Below, one piece after another: positions 45,569 through 57,286 of a stretch of DNA of 64,000 nucleotides. The position numbers and the translations under genes were made by a program. The notes below the pieces were generated by a model. That model was not told where the DNA came from. It saw only the letters and a program-made list of their open reading frames with translations, and did no database searches. Location: the NCBI GenBank assembly GCA_015178975.1, contig WHVD01000154.1, forward strand, positions 1 to 64,000, read 5' to 3'. Each line of letters begins with the position of its first letter. Position 1 is the first letter of the stretch. This DNA comes from Hysterangium stoloniferum (lineage: Eukaryota > Basidiomycota > Agaricomycetes > Hysterangiales > Hysterangiaceae).

Positions 45569-46786
45569 TGTCACAGAGCTTCAACAATAAAACAAGCAAA
45601 GGTCCAGTAATTTAAATACTGATAGATTAATGAGCTGCACTATGAAGCTTAAACAACTCAAATCAATGCTTATTTTGATTATTGAAAGGTTCAATAGAAC
45701 TGTGTATGACTCTTTTAGCAATAAAAGAACTATTCCTTGAGAATAGGGGCTGGAAGCTGAATATATGTGCAGTAACTTGGCAGAGACTTGATATAAGAGC
45801 TTCAGATTCTTGTTTGCTTATTTGTAACTATTAATAGTTATTTAATAAGGTGTTAAATAATTTATTAATAGAGAAAATAATATGTATTGGATTATCTGAG
45901 TGCTTGTACTTGATTAATTCAATAAACTTAGGGCTGGGCCTTGAGTAATCTAGTATTGGCAGGGATTTCAGTAAGGATACTTAGATACTTATTAGGTTTA
46001 TTATCTAATTAATAAGCCTAAAGGGTAGCTGTGAGACTGGGGGGACTTAGATGATTAGCTAAGTCCAAGAGTTGCTGACAAAGATTCAAGATGCTGCAAG
46101 TGTAGGTGCTTGCAGTGAGTGTATCAGACTAAGGCTATTATTGTCCTTAGGATGATTAGATAAGCTTCTGAGCTGTGCAGTAAAATGTGAGAGAGATAGA
46201 TGATTTTATTGGAAACTTGGCCCTCCTTATATACATTTTGATAACTAAATGATTAGCTAATTATTTAGTTTATGAGGTCACTAGTTAGATCATAATGACC
46301 TCATATTCTACTCATTATTTACCCTTTATTTATCACATGATTCCCCTCTCTGAGACAAGGGTTCTATCCTTTGGCTTGAACATGAAGGTTCAAGGCCGCG
46401 GTCCCGGGACGGAAGCAAACGATGAGTCGACGGAATCAATTAATGACTCGGGTAGTCACATCCGTGACTTGTGTGACATCCCGACACCGGAGGCTTATCT
46501 AATAGGTCACATGACTTCAAAAATGTGCCAACAAGCTGCAGCAAGGTGCCGAAAAGCAATAACTAAGTAGATAAAATATAAATAATTAGTTAAAAATTAT
46601 AATTAAGTAATTAAGTAATAATAGCATAATATGAGTCCATATATGCTATTATTTATGCGAAGTTAAAAGGAATAAGGCCTATTTTTCACAATAAACATAG
46701 TAAAAAATACAATAAAAATTCAAGAAAATATTAAGTAATTCAAAGAAAATTAAGAGAACATTATGAGATAATGCTGATACCTCACA
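45569..46786 (-). repeat. GyB 5' LTR, outer 1218 bp
   Basis: Matches 27391-28698 closely in the same orientation, except for a single rather than four 30-bp units. With 36631-36678 it makes up the complete right LTR. Confidence 0.9.
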
Positions 46787-47746
46787 CCCACCGGACTCTG
46801 GGCACTAACTTATATGCACCCACACCCCATACACACCAATTGTCAGTTTACCAGAATTCCCACCAGACTCTGTACATCAGACTTGTCCACATTCGACTTC
46901 GTTACTTCATGTATCAGTCACCAGAATACCCACCAGACTCCATCCCTGTCTATGTCCAACTCTGTCCCACGCATCTGTCACCAGACCCTGCTCAGAAAAC
47001 CCGTCATCCCTCTAACTGAACCCCATTCCTGTATAGTCAAATGACCTGTCATGATTCGGACTCCGCTCCTGCTCCATTCCCATCATGGTTTTATGACCTG
47101 TCATGATTCAGACTCCACTTCCATTCCATCCCATTCCTAACACCAAATTTGGTGTTTATGTATCTCATTTTATGTTTGCTAGTTTTGTTTTCATTATTAC
47201 TGGATTTGGTATGTTATTCATTCCACAGTCTATATAGTCTGGCAGATGTTGTACATACAATCCAGTCAGAAAATCAGCTTAGAGTCTCCCCAGTAATCTT
47301 AGTATATTTTCCGCTCTAAACTCCTCTTTGAATTACACTGCTCTCACTAGTTGGAGCCCACAGGCTCTGACACATCTATCACTCGACCTCTGACTTATCT
47401 ATCTTGACTCCCCAACCTCTCAACCCACAACCTCTCAACCCACAACCTCTCAACCCACAACCTCTCAACCCACAACCTCTCAACCCACAACCTCTCAACC
47501 CACAACCTCTCAACCCACAACCTCTCAACCCACAACCTCTCAACCCACAACCTCTCAACCCACAACCTCTCAACCCACAACCTCTCAACCCACAAACTCT
47601 GCCCAAACTCCCCAGGATTCCCATCTGCCCATTTGAAATTGGACAAGACAATCTCATGAGTGTGCAGCCTATAAGCTGAAGCCAAGTCCTACCAGATTTC
47701 CCGCAGGTTTCTCTGGAAACCCTCCCCCATGTATGCACCCTTAACA
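46787..47746 (+). repeat. LTR-C-related LTR, 5' truncated
   Basis: Shares the CACCGGACTCTG, CAAATGACCTGTCATGATT and GCCTATAAGCTGAAGCCAAG words with LTR-C and ends CCCTTAACA. The start is cut off by the GyB LTR. It contains a 15-bp minisatellite. Confidence 0.65.
47416..47595. repeat. 15-bp minisatellite, 12 perfect copies
   Basis: CCTCTCAACCCACAA repeated exactly 12 times (180 bp). It is open in several frames on both strands; not a gene. Confidence 0.95.
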
Positions 47747-48195
47747 CAATCCACCAAAGTGAGCCTGACTGACCAACATCCCAGACCCATAAAAATATTG
47801 TTCCTAAATGTTCCATAGACATTTTGATGTCTTCAACTGTATCCTGGTCAATTTTGAGGTTATCAGACACTAAGAACTTTGAATTCTCCTGTCTCAGTGT
47901 CTCTGGACTAAGTTGATGTTAGAAGAATTGAAAATAGGAATTTAAGATCATTCACTGGGTAATAATTGTCACTACATATGCTCCTGTGACTTCTGTAAGC
48001 TCTCGGCACTTTCAAACCATGTTAGAATGACTAAAGAAAGGATAATGGTTTAGTACCTTTGATATGATTATTCCTCTCTTTTGTAGTAAGCATTTGTCCA
48101 ATCTTGGTCATTTAGTATAAAATTGACTACAAAAGGTAATCAGAAAGAGCTATAAAAGTATTATTGATTCATACCTTTCTTATCATTAACACCCT
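47747..48195. other. no recognised feature
   Basis: A minus-strand segment (47870-47750) reads as ordinary protein (DNLKIDQDTVEDIKMSMEHL) but is too short and unplaced to call. Confidence 0.35.
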
Positions 48196-49640
48196 TCCTC
48201 TTTTTCAATGCAAGCCCCACATCTGTTGTCTGTATTTCCCCATCTTCGTCTGCTGTGCATTTTCACTTTCTGTCATCTACAGGGGGTGCTGTGGGTAGTT
48301 GGGTTGTTCTGGAATGGAGCTGAGGATTGCCTATATTGGCTGAAGAATGTAAATGTTATTAATGGTTGGAGAGGATAAATGCACCAGTTGGAGGTGCTGG
48401 TGTGCATTGAGGTAACACAGAAGAATGTCGGGAGCCTGCAGTAACCACTGTAAAGGGAATATAAGTATTATTAGTGAAGAATTGGGATACAAACATACCT
48501 GGTGATCCAATGATTTCAGAGGTCACAGAAACTCCCTGCTGATAGATCCTTGTGTGCTGCTTTCTGGAGGTAGTAGAAGCTCTCCCGCACCTACAGGCAC
48601 TGATTGACCATCTTTTACTGTGAGATTAACAAAGTATGAGACTCCTGTTAATGTTTGGAAAGGGAAATACTCACTGGAAGGGTTCAAAGAACCTACAATC
48701 GTTGATTCTCCAAGATCTCCCCCATCTGGCAGAGTTGTCCCCCTCTGGCTTCTGGTACTGTCAGAGTGTATGTGGATATCTCCCACTATTTGTTGGGTGT
48801 TTGGAGGAGCCACTGAGGAGGGGAAAGAGATTGCAGGATTGCATGGCAATGAGGGGCAAGAACCTGGGAAGGTGGGAGGGCAGGAGGGTGATTTTGGATG
48901 GCAGATAAAACATAGAAATCACTAGAACTAGGGAATAATGTCCCACTGTCAGTAGAAATAAGGGTCAGGTCAATATTGGGTATAGGTAGGGAAGGGAAGG
49001 GTGCCAACATGCAGGGTGGTGTGTATGAAGGATGAATCTGAGCCGGTGGAGCAGCTACTACCATTCAGATACTTTATTAACAACAAAACTAATTCACACT
49101 GTACATCCCTTCAGTTGACATTTGTGCACCCTGTGTCTTGAATACATGTGCAGGTGAAAGATGTGCAGGTGAAAGATGAATATCTGGCATCACTAAGGGG
49201 ATAGAACAAATGTGATCAAGATGAGGAGGGCTCCTAGGTGGTGGTAGCCCATCAGACTGTGTCTTGGGTCCATTTGCTAATGTTGAAAGAGGGCTCCTCA
49301 CAATGTCAGGGGCATTGGATACCTAGAATATTTGGTTGTATGGACAAGAGTGCCCAGAAAGAGGTAATTCTCCTTGTCCAGCCTCATAGCAATGTCAACA
49401 ATGCTTAATCTAAATAATTATGACAGATATATACGAGAATTCATTATGAGACATGGTTTCACAGACCTGTTTCACTCTGGGTGCCTTCATGATCATCTCT
49501 GGATGCTGTGTAGTTACAAGTAGTTGGTGGGGTTCTGTTAGGGCAACACTAACAAGGCTACCAAACACAAGATATAATATATGTAGAAATATGAAGTGAA
49601 GAGGGGACAGCTCAATGGCAGGGGAGATCACACTTGTTTT
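48196..49640 (-). pseudogene. unrecognised multi-exon gene remnant
   Basis: Minus-strand open stretches separated by intron-like gaps. From the right: LSPLHFIFLHILYLVFGSL and APRVKQ (49640-49470), an intron-like gap, IVDIAMRLDKENYLFLGTLV (about 49400), SPLSTLANGPKTQSDGLPPP with a Pro/Ser/His-rich run (49301-49089), another such run (49064-48786), and 48849-48523. The composition is Pro/Ser/Thr-rich and mostly disordered. No known domain can be named. Frames change between pieces, so exon limits are not fixed. Confidence 0.35.
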
Positions 49641-49917
49641 AGTGGGATTCCTAAGAGATTGAAACTAAAGACTAGCTATGTACATGCCCCCTATTTATAC
49701 TATTTATTTATTATTTATGAGAAATCAAAGGAAAGTGCATATACATACATACATATACACTGCTATTGAGCAAACCAGTGCCTCGGCGCTTGCATCGGTG
49801 CTGACTTTGTGTATATTGGTGGGGCACACATTTGTGCACAGGGACAGCTTTAGACACACAGTTCTTTGCACTGTGTGTCAACCAGGCTGTGGGTGGCAGT
49901 GGTGGCCTTACAACAGT

Positions 49918-50280
49918 GACAGTGGGCTTGTGATGGTGATGGTGGGCTTGTGATGGTGATGGTGGGCTTGTGATGGTGATGGTGGGCTTGTGATGGTGAT
50001 GGTGGGCTTGTGATGGTGGCCCTCCAACAGCAATGGTGGCCCTCCAACAGCAATGGTGGCCCTCCAACAGCAATGGTGGCCCTCCAACAGCAATGGTGGC
50101 CCTCCAACAGCAATGGTGGCCCTCCAACAGCAATGGTGGCCCTCCAACAGCAATGGTGGCCCTCCAACAGCAATGGTGGCCCTCCAACAGCAATGGTGGC
50201 CCTCCAACAGCAATGGTGGCCCTCCAACAGCAATGGTGGCCTTGCAATGGTGATGGTGGCCTTGCAATGGTGGTGCTCAC
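49918..50280. repeat. 20-bp minisatellite, two sequence types
   Basis: About five units of GTGATGGTGATGGTGGGCTT, then eleven near-perfect units of CCTCCAACAGCAATGGTGGC (50021-50240), then CTTGCAATGG-type variants. It ends about 85 bp before the GyA2 5' LTR. Open frames here are artefacts of a repeat length that lacks stops. Confidence 0.95.
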
Positions 50281-50365
50281 ACCTGTATCTGTGTGTAGGT
50301 GCATATATGCACTTTATAAAATATAGAAAAATATAATAAACTTAAATAAAATAAATGGCAATCAT

Positions 50366-50930
50366 TGTTACGACCCGTTCCCAGATGTTTCAATATCCGA
50401 CTTCCGATCTCCGACTTCCGACTTCTGATCCCCGACTATGGAACATCATAGTTACCGTACCATCCACATTCTTCCCTTGTTCCACATTTGGTAATTTGTC
50501 CGTTGACAAGTATTCACTCGTTTGTTTGTTGTATTCCCATTTCGGAATATTGTCTCCCTAATATGTCTTATTGTATTTCCGTTTTAAGAACACTTCCGTT
50601 TCCGTCTTATTATGGTCTCAGTTTGTAGTACAATAATGAGTAGACTTATATTAGTTTCCGTGAATTTGTACTTTACCTTAGATCTGATATCGACTTAGTT
50701 TCTTATTCCTCCTCCGTCTTTCTGTACACTCGATATTCGGAACTCTTCGGAACTCTGAATATCCATATCTTCCATTGTAAGTTTTACTTCTGAAATTAAG
50801 GACATTGAGCATTTGCGTAGAGGCACAGCACATAAGCTGAAGCTGACGTCCTGACCCTATCCACGAGTTTCCGACTTCCCGGTGACTTTCCGATAGTTTC
50901 CGGAATAAGTTCCCGACACGGCACTTAACA
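50366..50930 (+). repeat. GyA2 5' LTR
   Basis: 565 bp, TGTTACGACC to GCACTTAACA. It differs from the 3' LTR by few substitutions and by fewer copies of a TCCGACTTCCGA-type word near its start. Confidence 0.95.
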
Positions 50931-50964
50931 GTATATCAGATCTCAACTCTGCAACTCGCTCATC

Positions 50965-52194
50965 ATGGGTCCCAAATGCAAAGCTGCTGAAGGACCATCC
51001 CAACTTCAATCCCCGTTGCAACTTTACACTACTCAATCCGAAACCCCTTTTCAGCCGACAACATCAGCTTCAGTTGAAGAAGTTACCGAGGAGGTTACCG
51101 AGGTAACAAAGGACACCAATGTTCCCCACACTTCTGACAACGAAGCAGAAGATCAGCCAGAGACATCGAAAAAGAAATCTTCCGATGAACCGACTGAAAT
51201 GTTGTTTATCAACTCCATCGTGAAATTCACTGACTATTTGAAATCCGCTGAGGATAGTAAAGAATCTTCCCACACTGGAGTCAAAGAACCCGAACCATTT
51301 ACCGGCAAGGATCCGAAAAAATTGAAGAATTTCCTTCTCCAATGCCGTTTCAGTTTCCGTGATCAACCCAATGCTTTTAAATCCGACAGTCGAAAAGTCA
51401 ATTTCGCACTCTCTTATCTCAAGGATACCGCTCAAGATTGGTTCGAACCTGGACTATCTGGAATATCCGACGAGACACCCGTATGGCTTGACGACTGGGA
51501 CGCTTTTGTGGAAGAACTGGAGACTAATTTTGGACCTTACGATCAAACCGGCGAAGCGGAAAATGAATTAATGACGCTCAAGATGAAGGACAATCAACGA
51601 GTTTCTGATTATCTCGTCAAGTTCAATACCCTCGCCGCACGATGTGGATGGGACGATTCCGCCCTCAGACACCATTTCTATATGGGACTTCCGTCACACC
51701 TGAAAGACGAAATCTGCAAAGATGGAAAGCCGAAAACTCTCCAACTCATGCAGATGAAAGCTCAAACATCCAACACCCGTTATTGGGAACGAAAAGCTGA
51801 GGTTTCTCGAGAAAATCCGACGGAACGTTCTCAGAACAACAAGGCGTCGACTAGCAAGTCTTCCGGCAACAACTCAGGCAATAACACCGGCAACTCTGGC
51901 ACTAATACTGGCAAATCAAACTCCGACCGGAAAAAAGACAAGAAATCCAACAAGGAAAAACAGTCCACTTCTGACAAACCCGACATTTCCCATTTGTTGG
52001 GTACTGACAGTAAACTCACCCCGAAGGAGAAACAACGACGTATGGACAATGACCTCTGCCTTTTCTGCAGGAAAGGTGGACACAAGGTTTCCGACTGTAC
52101 CGTTAAATCTAACTCTTCCAAGGCCCGCGTGGCAACTTCCACTATGACTACAACGTCCAAGGAAAAACCCACCACGGAGCCGAAAAAAGAGTAA
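50965..52194 (+). CDS. GyA2 gag
   Basis: An intact 409-aa frame. The N-terminus is Ser/Thr/Glu-rich. The central retrotransposon gag fold has [29 protein letters not shown] and [19 protein letters not shown] low-complexity Ser/Asn/Gly/Lys linker follows, then one CCHC zinc knuckle, [14 protein letters not shown] (about residues 368-381), which binds RNA in particles. The start is 35 bp after the LTR. The frame ends at TAA 52192-52194 just after six A residues; pol continues in the -1 frame. Confidence 0.92.
   Translation: MGPKCKAAEGPSQLQSPLQLYTTQSETPFQPTTSASVEEVTEEVTEVTKDTNVPHTSDNEAEDQPETSKKKSSDEPTEMLFINSIVKFTDYLKSAEDSKESSHTGVKEPEPFTGKDPKKLKNFLLQCRFSFRDQPNAFKSDSRKVNFALSYLKDTAQDWFEPGLSGISDETPVWLDDWDAFVEELETNFGPYDQTGEAENELMTLKMKDNQRVSDYLVKFNTLAARCGWDDSALRHHFYMGLPSHLKDEICKDGKPKTLQLMQMKAQTSNTRYWERKAEVSRENPTERSQNNKASTSKSSGNNSGNNTGNSGTNTGKSNSDRKKDKKSNKEKQSTSDKPDISHLLGTDSKLTPKEKQRRMDNDLCLFCRKGGHKVSDCTVKSNSSKARVATSTMTTTSKEKPTTEPKKE
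52183..52194 (+). promoter_or_regulatory. possible -1 frameshift site between gag and pol
   Basis: Gag codons CCG AAA AAA GAG TAA. The protease frame, one base back, is open across this point (EKR-V-S-N-P) and onward to the protease motif. A slip on the A6 run would give the gag-pol fusion. Confidence 0.4.
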
Positions 52195-55100
52195 GCAACC
52201 CTCCGGAATCTGCACGGACAGAGGGTTGCGTTGACTCTCTCCGTGTTTCCGAGGTTATCCGTCTCAATGCATCTGCTCTCTCTAATCCCGATTCATTATT
52301 TGTAAAACTCGTTTCTGACTTTCTTGAAAATTTAGTGTTCCGAGCTCTAATAGATTCTGGCTCCACACACTGTTTTGTAGATACCACCTTTGCCACGAAA
52401 CATAATCTGAAACTCCATTCTGTTCCCACAATTTCCTTGCGTCTGTTTGATGGCACTAGCAATATGGCAATTACTCAAGCCTGCAACATGTCTATCCGGT
52501 TCCCTTGTGGAACATTCCAGACGGTTACTTTTTTCGTAACACAGTTGGACTCTAGCTGTTCGGTAGTTCTTGGATACAACTGGCTCACCCGATATAATCC
52601 ATTGATTGACTGGGTATTGGGCAGTATTAATTTCTGAATTCCCGACACTTTGGTTCCTCCTGCAGCGTCTCTTCCGGCCAATGCCTTTTCAGCATCTATG
52701 GCACCTCCGGCTTCTACTGAAACCTCCGCGCCTCCAAAAATCTCTCTTATCAACGCTTCGGCATTTGTTAGGGCGAGTAAACTGGATCGTTCACAGTGTT
52801 TTTCAATCAGCTTAAAAGTTGATGAAGCATCTGGAGTTTTGCGACTCCAGAATTATCCGAGCTAAAAGCCGACCTGGAAGGAGTTCCCGAAAAATATCAT
52901 GATTTCGCGGACATTTTCAGTAAGCAAAAAGCTGACCAGCTTGCACCACATAGGCCTTACGACCTAAAAATCGATATTGAGCCCAGTTCAAACCCTCCGT
53001 TAGGACCTATTTACCCATTATCCCAATCGGAACTTTCGTCTATTCGGGAGTTCCTGGATGAACATTTGTCGATAGGTTTTATCCATCCCTCAAAGTCTCC
53101 GTATGGAGCACCTGTCCTTTTTGTCCGAAAGAAGGATGGCTCTCTTCGACTATGTGTCGATTTCAGAGGATTAAATTCCATTACATGGAAAGACAAGTAT
53201 CCACTTCCACTCGTTACCGATTTACTCGACGCCCCACGGAAAGCTCGGATCTACACCAAAATAGACCTCAAACACGCCTATCATTTGGTCCAAATTGCCG
53301 AGGGTGATGAATGGAAAACTGCTTTTCGGACTTGCTATGGATCCTTTGAATGGTTGGTTATGCCGTTCGGCCTTACCAACGCCCCTTCCGCTTTTCAATG
53401 TTTTGTTAACGATATATTTTCCGACATGCTTGATGTATGTGTTATAGTCTATTTGGACGACATTTTGGTATTTTCCGAGGATCCCGCTCTTCACGACAAA
53501 CAAGTCCGTGAAGTTTTCCGAAGACTCCGTAAAAACGGTCTTTTCGCCAACGGTAAAAAATGCTACTTTGACATGGATTCTATTGAATACTTAGGTTTCA
53601 TTATCAGACCTGATGGTCTCCGTATGGATGAAACCAAAATTCAAGTTGTCCGTGATTGGCCCGAACCACAGAAAGTCAAGGATATTCAGTCATTTTTAGG
53701 TTTCACCAACTTTTACCGTCGTTTTATTCAGAACTACTCAGATATTACAGTACCGCTCACTCGTCTTACCCATAAAACTCAACCATGGGTCTTTGACGAT
53801 AAATGCCAATCCACCTTCCAGACTTTAAAAAATGCTTTCACTTCTGCCCCAATCCTTTCCCATTGGAAACCTGATGTTCCGATTATTGTGGAAACCGATG
53901 CTTCCGATTATGCAATTGCCGCGATTCTTTCCATTCAAGATTCCGACGGTGAAATTCATCCGGTCGCATTTCTTTCTCGGACACTTTCAGTATCCGAACT
54001 CAACTATGACATTCATGATAAGGAACTTTTGGCAATTTTTGAAGCTTTTAAACATTGGCGCCATTATCTCGAAGGTTCCTCAACTCCTGTTGATGTTGTT
54101 ACCGATCACAAAAATCTCGAATATTTTTCTACCACTAAACTTTTAACCCGCTGGCAAGCCCGCTGGTCTGAATTCCTTTCTGCTTTCAATATGATTATCC
54201 GTTTCCAACCCGGACGTCTTGGTGGAAAACCAGATGCCATGACTCGATGATGGGACGTCTATCCTAAAGAGGGGGAAAGTAATTATGCCATTGTTAATCC
54301 GCATAATTTAAAACCGGTTTTTACAATGCAACAACTTTCCGCATCTATCCGAGCAACTTCCCTCTACTACCCAATTATGCGTAGCGTCATGATTATGGAC
54401 ATTGAGGAATTACATCAAGATATCCTTTCCGCACTCACTTCCAATCCGGTTCTCAAGCCACACCTAGAAGTTCCTGACAATCCGGACCAACCCCGATGGT
54501 CACAGGACTCTCAAGGTTTTATCCATCTCGATGGAGGTATCTACGTTCCAGATTCCAACAATCTCCGACTCCGCGTACTTCAGTATAAACACAATCATCC
54601 AATCTCCGGACATTACGGCATTAACAATACTCTTGGTTTAATCTGTAGAGAATATACATGGCCCAACCTCCGAGATTTCATAACCCAGTTCTGTAAGTCA
54701 TGCACCACCTGCTTACGCTCTAAGACCCAGAGGCACAAGCTGTACGGCCTTCTCAAGCAACTCCCGATACCAGAAAAACCCTGGAATTCAATTTCCATGG
54801 ATTTTATTGAACAACTCCCGACTTCCGAAGGCTTTACATCCATTTTAGTTGTTGTGGATCGATTCTCGAAACAAGGCATTTTCATACCCACTCATGATAC
54901 AATCACGTCCTTACAATTAGCAGAACTTTTCATTATTCACGTATTTTCCAAACACGGAGTTCCATCTCACATAACTTCCGATCGAGGCTCCAAGTTCATC
55001 TCCCACTTCTTCCAGGCCCTCAGAAAAGCCCTCGACATGAAACTACACTTCACCTCGGGATATCACCCGGAAGGTGATGGACAAACGGAACATGTAAATC

Positions 55101-55879
55101 AAACATTGGAACAATATCTCCGCATCTATTGCAATTATCAACAGGACAATTGGAAATCCCTTCTTCTGATCGTGGAATTCACCTACAATAACTCCCCGAA
55201 TGCAACTACCGGCGTATCTCCTTTCTTCGCCAACAAAGGCTATAATCTGAATCTCACCGTACATTCTGAATGAGATTTGGCTTCTGTCCATGCTCAAGAA
55301 TTTATTACCGACCTCGACGAATTACATCAAGAACTTCGGAAAGCTATTTCTTCCGCACAGGAATATTATCAACGTTCCGCGGACAGAAACAGGATCCCGC
55401 CTCCTAACTTTAAAATCGGTGATCAGGTTTTTGTAAAAGCTCAATTCTTCCGTACTACCCGACCTTCTAAAAAACTCGCTGAGAAATTCTTAGGACCTTT
55501 TGAAATTATAGCACAAGCCGGTTTACTCTCATGGACTCTCCGACTTTCCGATAGTATGCGAGCAGTTCATCCCGTTTTCCACGTTTCCATGTTAGAACCC
55601 TGTGTCCCTAACAAAATCCCGGAACGTATTCAACCTCCGTCCCCTCCAGTCATTATTGATGGAGAACGTGAATTTGAAGTTTCCGAAATTTTGGATTCTA
55701 AAATCGACAATCGCCGACGTACTTGTAAATTGCTTTATTTAGTCAAATGGGCAGGCTATGAAGGTACCAACCAGGAAACTTCATGGATATTGGCCACGGA
55801 ACTTGGACATGCTATGGAAATTGTTACTGACTTCCACATGGCTTATCCAAGTAAACCCGGACCTTTATCATCACTCTAA
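52195..55879 (+). pseudogene. GyA2 pol: protease, RT, RNase H, integrase, chromodomain
   Basis: Protease [13 protein letters not shown] near 52345-52385. TGA at 52635-52637, then the linker in the same frame; a one-base shift near 52830 enters the RT frame. RT has YLDD near 53450; RNase H has ETDASDYAIAAIL near 53900. TGA at 54248-54250, where GyA1 has CGA. Integrase: zinc region H-H-C-C (54590-54715), core aspartates and glutamate (DRGSKF; DGQTEH). TGA at 55271-55273. Chromodomain FEVSEILDSKI to LVKWAGYEG (55675-55765). Catalytic residues are all present, so the stops and the one shift are what disable it. Confidence 0.92.
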
Positions 55880-55981
55880 CCCTTTCCTGTTTTCTTTCTG
55901 TTCAGTTTCCGACACTCCCGACACTTCCGATATCACACTCATTTTAGGTTTTGCAAGTCAAAAAAAAAAATATTATTAGGA

Positions 55982-57103
55982 CTATTTTAAAGTCTCTGAT
56001 ATCCCAAATCCACCTTCCGGCTCTTCAGCAATTTCCGCACTTTCCACCATATCCTGCACCTCTTCATCCTCACTCTCTGATTCTTCCGGTCCATTTCCTG
56101 ACTCCCACCTTTTTTCAACACTTTCCACCAATGGATCATTAGGCTTTTCCCGTGCCTTATCAGAAAACCTCTCGGATACTGCGATAACACCAATGCTAAC
56201 CATTATCTTCTCCAGGAAATCATTTTGCCTCCGGAAATTTCGGATTAACGAATGGAAACCTTTCTCCTGGATATCATTATGGCGATCCATTGTGTCCCGC
56301 ATTTTCATGACTTCCGTCCCGATAAAAACCAACGCGTCGACGGTTTCCTTGAGGAGCTCAATGCCCGTCATATCCGTTTTCGGCATCTCAGTTTCCGCAG
56401 CTTTGGCCGCTCCTGAACTTCCCGCATCGTTAGCTTTCGGAGTCTTCTCACCTTTTGGAACCCTTTTCGAGGCGAGGGTGCACGGAAGTTTGAGAACCGC
56501 ACAGGGATAACAAGTTCCACCCCATTTTACCTTCTGTTTCCAACATGTCATATTCCATATGGAACATCGATAACACGGAGTTTCATGGTCGATTTCCATC
56601 TGTTCCAGAGCCTTGACCTTTGGTTTCTGTTTCGGAAGTTAATTCAAATACCGACCTTTTGTAGATGTACTTACTTTAGGACTTGAAGGTCCAGCCTCTC
56701 CCTCCACCTCCATCTCCACAGCTTTTCACTGTATCAAAAGTTATCAGTCGGAACCACGGAAAAAATGGATCAAACTTACTTTTCCTTCCCTTATCTCTTT
56801 CAGTTTTTCCGCCATCTCTGACTCCCGCTGTAACTTTTCCGCCTCTTCCTTCTTTTTCTGAGCCTCCGCCATTTTCCAGATCCACGCTTCTTTTTCCACT
56901 TTCGCCCGCTCCAACTCCCGTTTTTCCGCCTCTTCCGCATCTTTCAACTCCTGCATCAACACCTTCTCCTCCTCTTCCTGTCGTTGCTTCAACTCCTCCA
57001 TCCTTTGTTGAAGTTCTGCGACCTTCGACATCTTTTGTAGAATGGCAATTTCGGTATCTGAGTCTTCCGGGGTAGTGATGAATAACGGCCGACGAATCGA
57101 CAT
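55982..57103 (-). pseudogene. antisense Zn2Cys6-like coiled-coil protein gene of GyA2, one stop
   Basis: Exons 57103-56780, 56728-56675 and 56626-55982; introns 51 and 48 nt; codons 108+18+215. The only defect is that exon 2 opens with TGA (56728-56726), where the GyA1 gene has CGC (Arg). The product (340 aa if read through) has an N-terminal coiled coil (ELQQRMEELKQRQEEEEK; residues about 30-108), then cysteines at about 144, 147, 154, 165, 168 and 175 (CX2CX6CX10CX2CX6C), a linker, and a second helical part (MKMRDTMDRHNDIQEKGFHS) with an acidic tail. The exon plan, intron phase 0 and cysteine spacing match 2173-3097, although little else is identical. It starts about 185 bp from the 3' LTR. 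The gene is convergent with pol. The role is unknown. Confidence 0.75.
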
Positions 57104-57286
57104 ACAAGTTGTGGATAAAGAAACAAAAATGTTAATCGAATATTTGGAGGTTTTTATACTCAGCACATTAGCCGAAACTCTCACCTCCAGAATTGCGTAA
57201 ATTTCACGACACATAATAATCAGCCGTCGCTTCAATCACTCAGTACCTAATCGCCTCTATGGGATTTCGGCCTAACAGGGGGGTAC

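Larger units (their letters stand above)
27343..46786 (-). mobile_element. Ty3/gypsy chromovirus GyB, split by a Plavaka element
   Basis: Minus-strand element: 5' LTR at the right (46786-45569 plus 36678-36631, split by the Plavaka insertion), primer binding site, gag-protease (36372-33574), pol with chromodomain (33724-29264), an extra open frame (29167-28694) and the 3' LTR (28698-27343). The two flanks do not show a matching target duplication (CTCTG on the left, CCCAC on the right) and come from different contexts. Confidence 0.88.

Noticed and set aside
47379..47870. Frames with GCGLR or PQPLN repeats
   Set aside because: Products of the 15-bp minisatellite, which lacks stops in several frames.
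49711..50336. Frames with HHCCW or WWPSNSNG repeats
   Set aside because: Products of the 20-bp minisatellite on both strands.
50931..50955. Primer binding site after the GyA2 5' LTR
   Set aside because: No TGG start and no convincing tRNA complement; a self-priming mechanism is possible but not shown.
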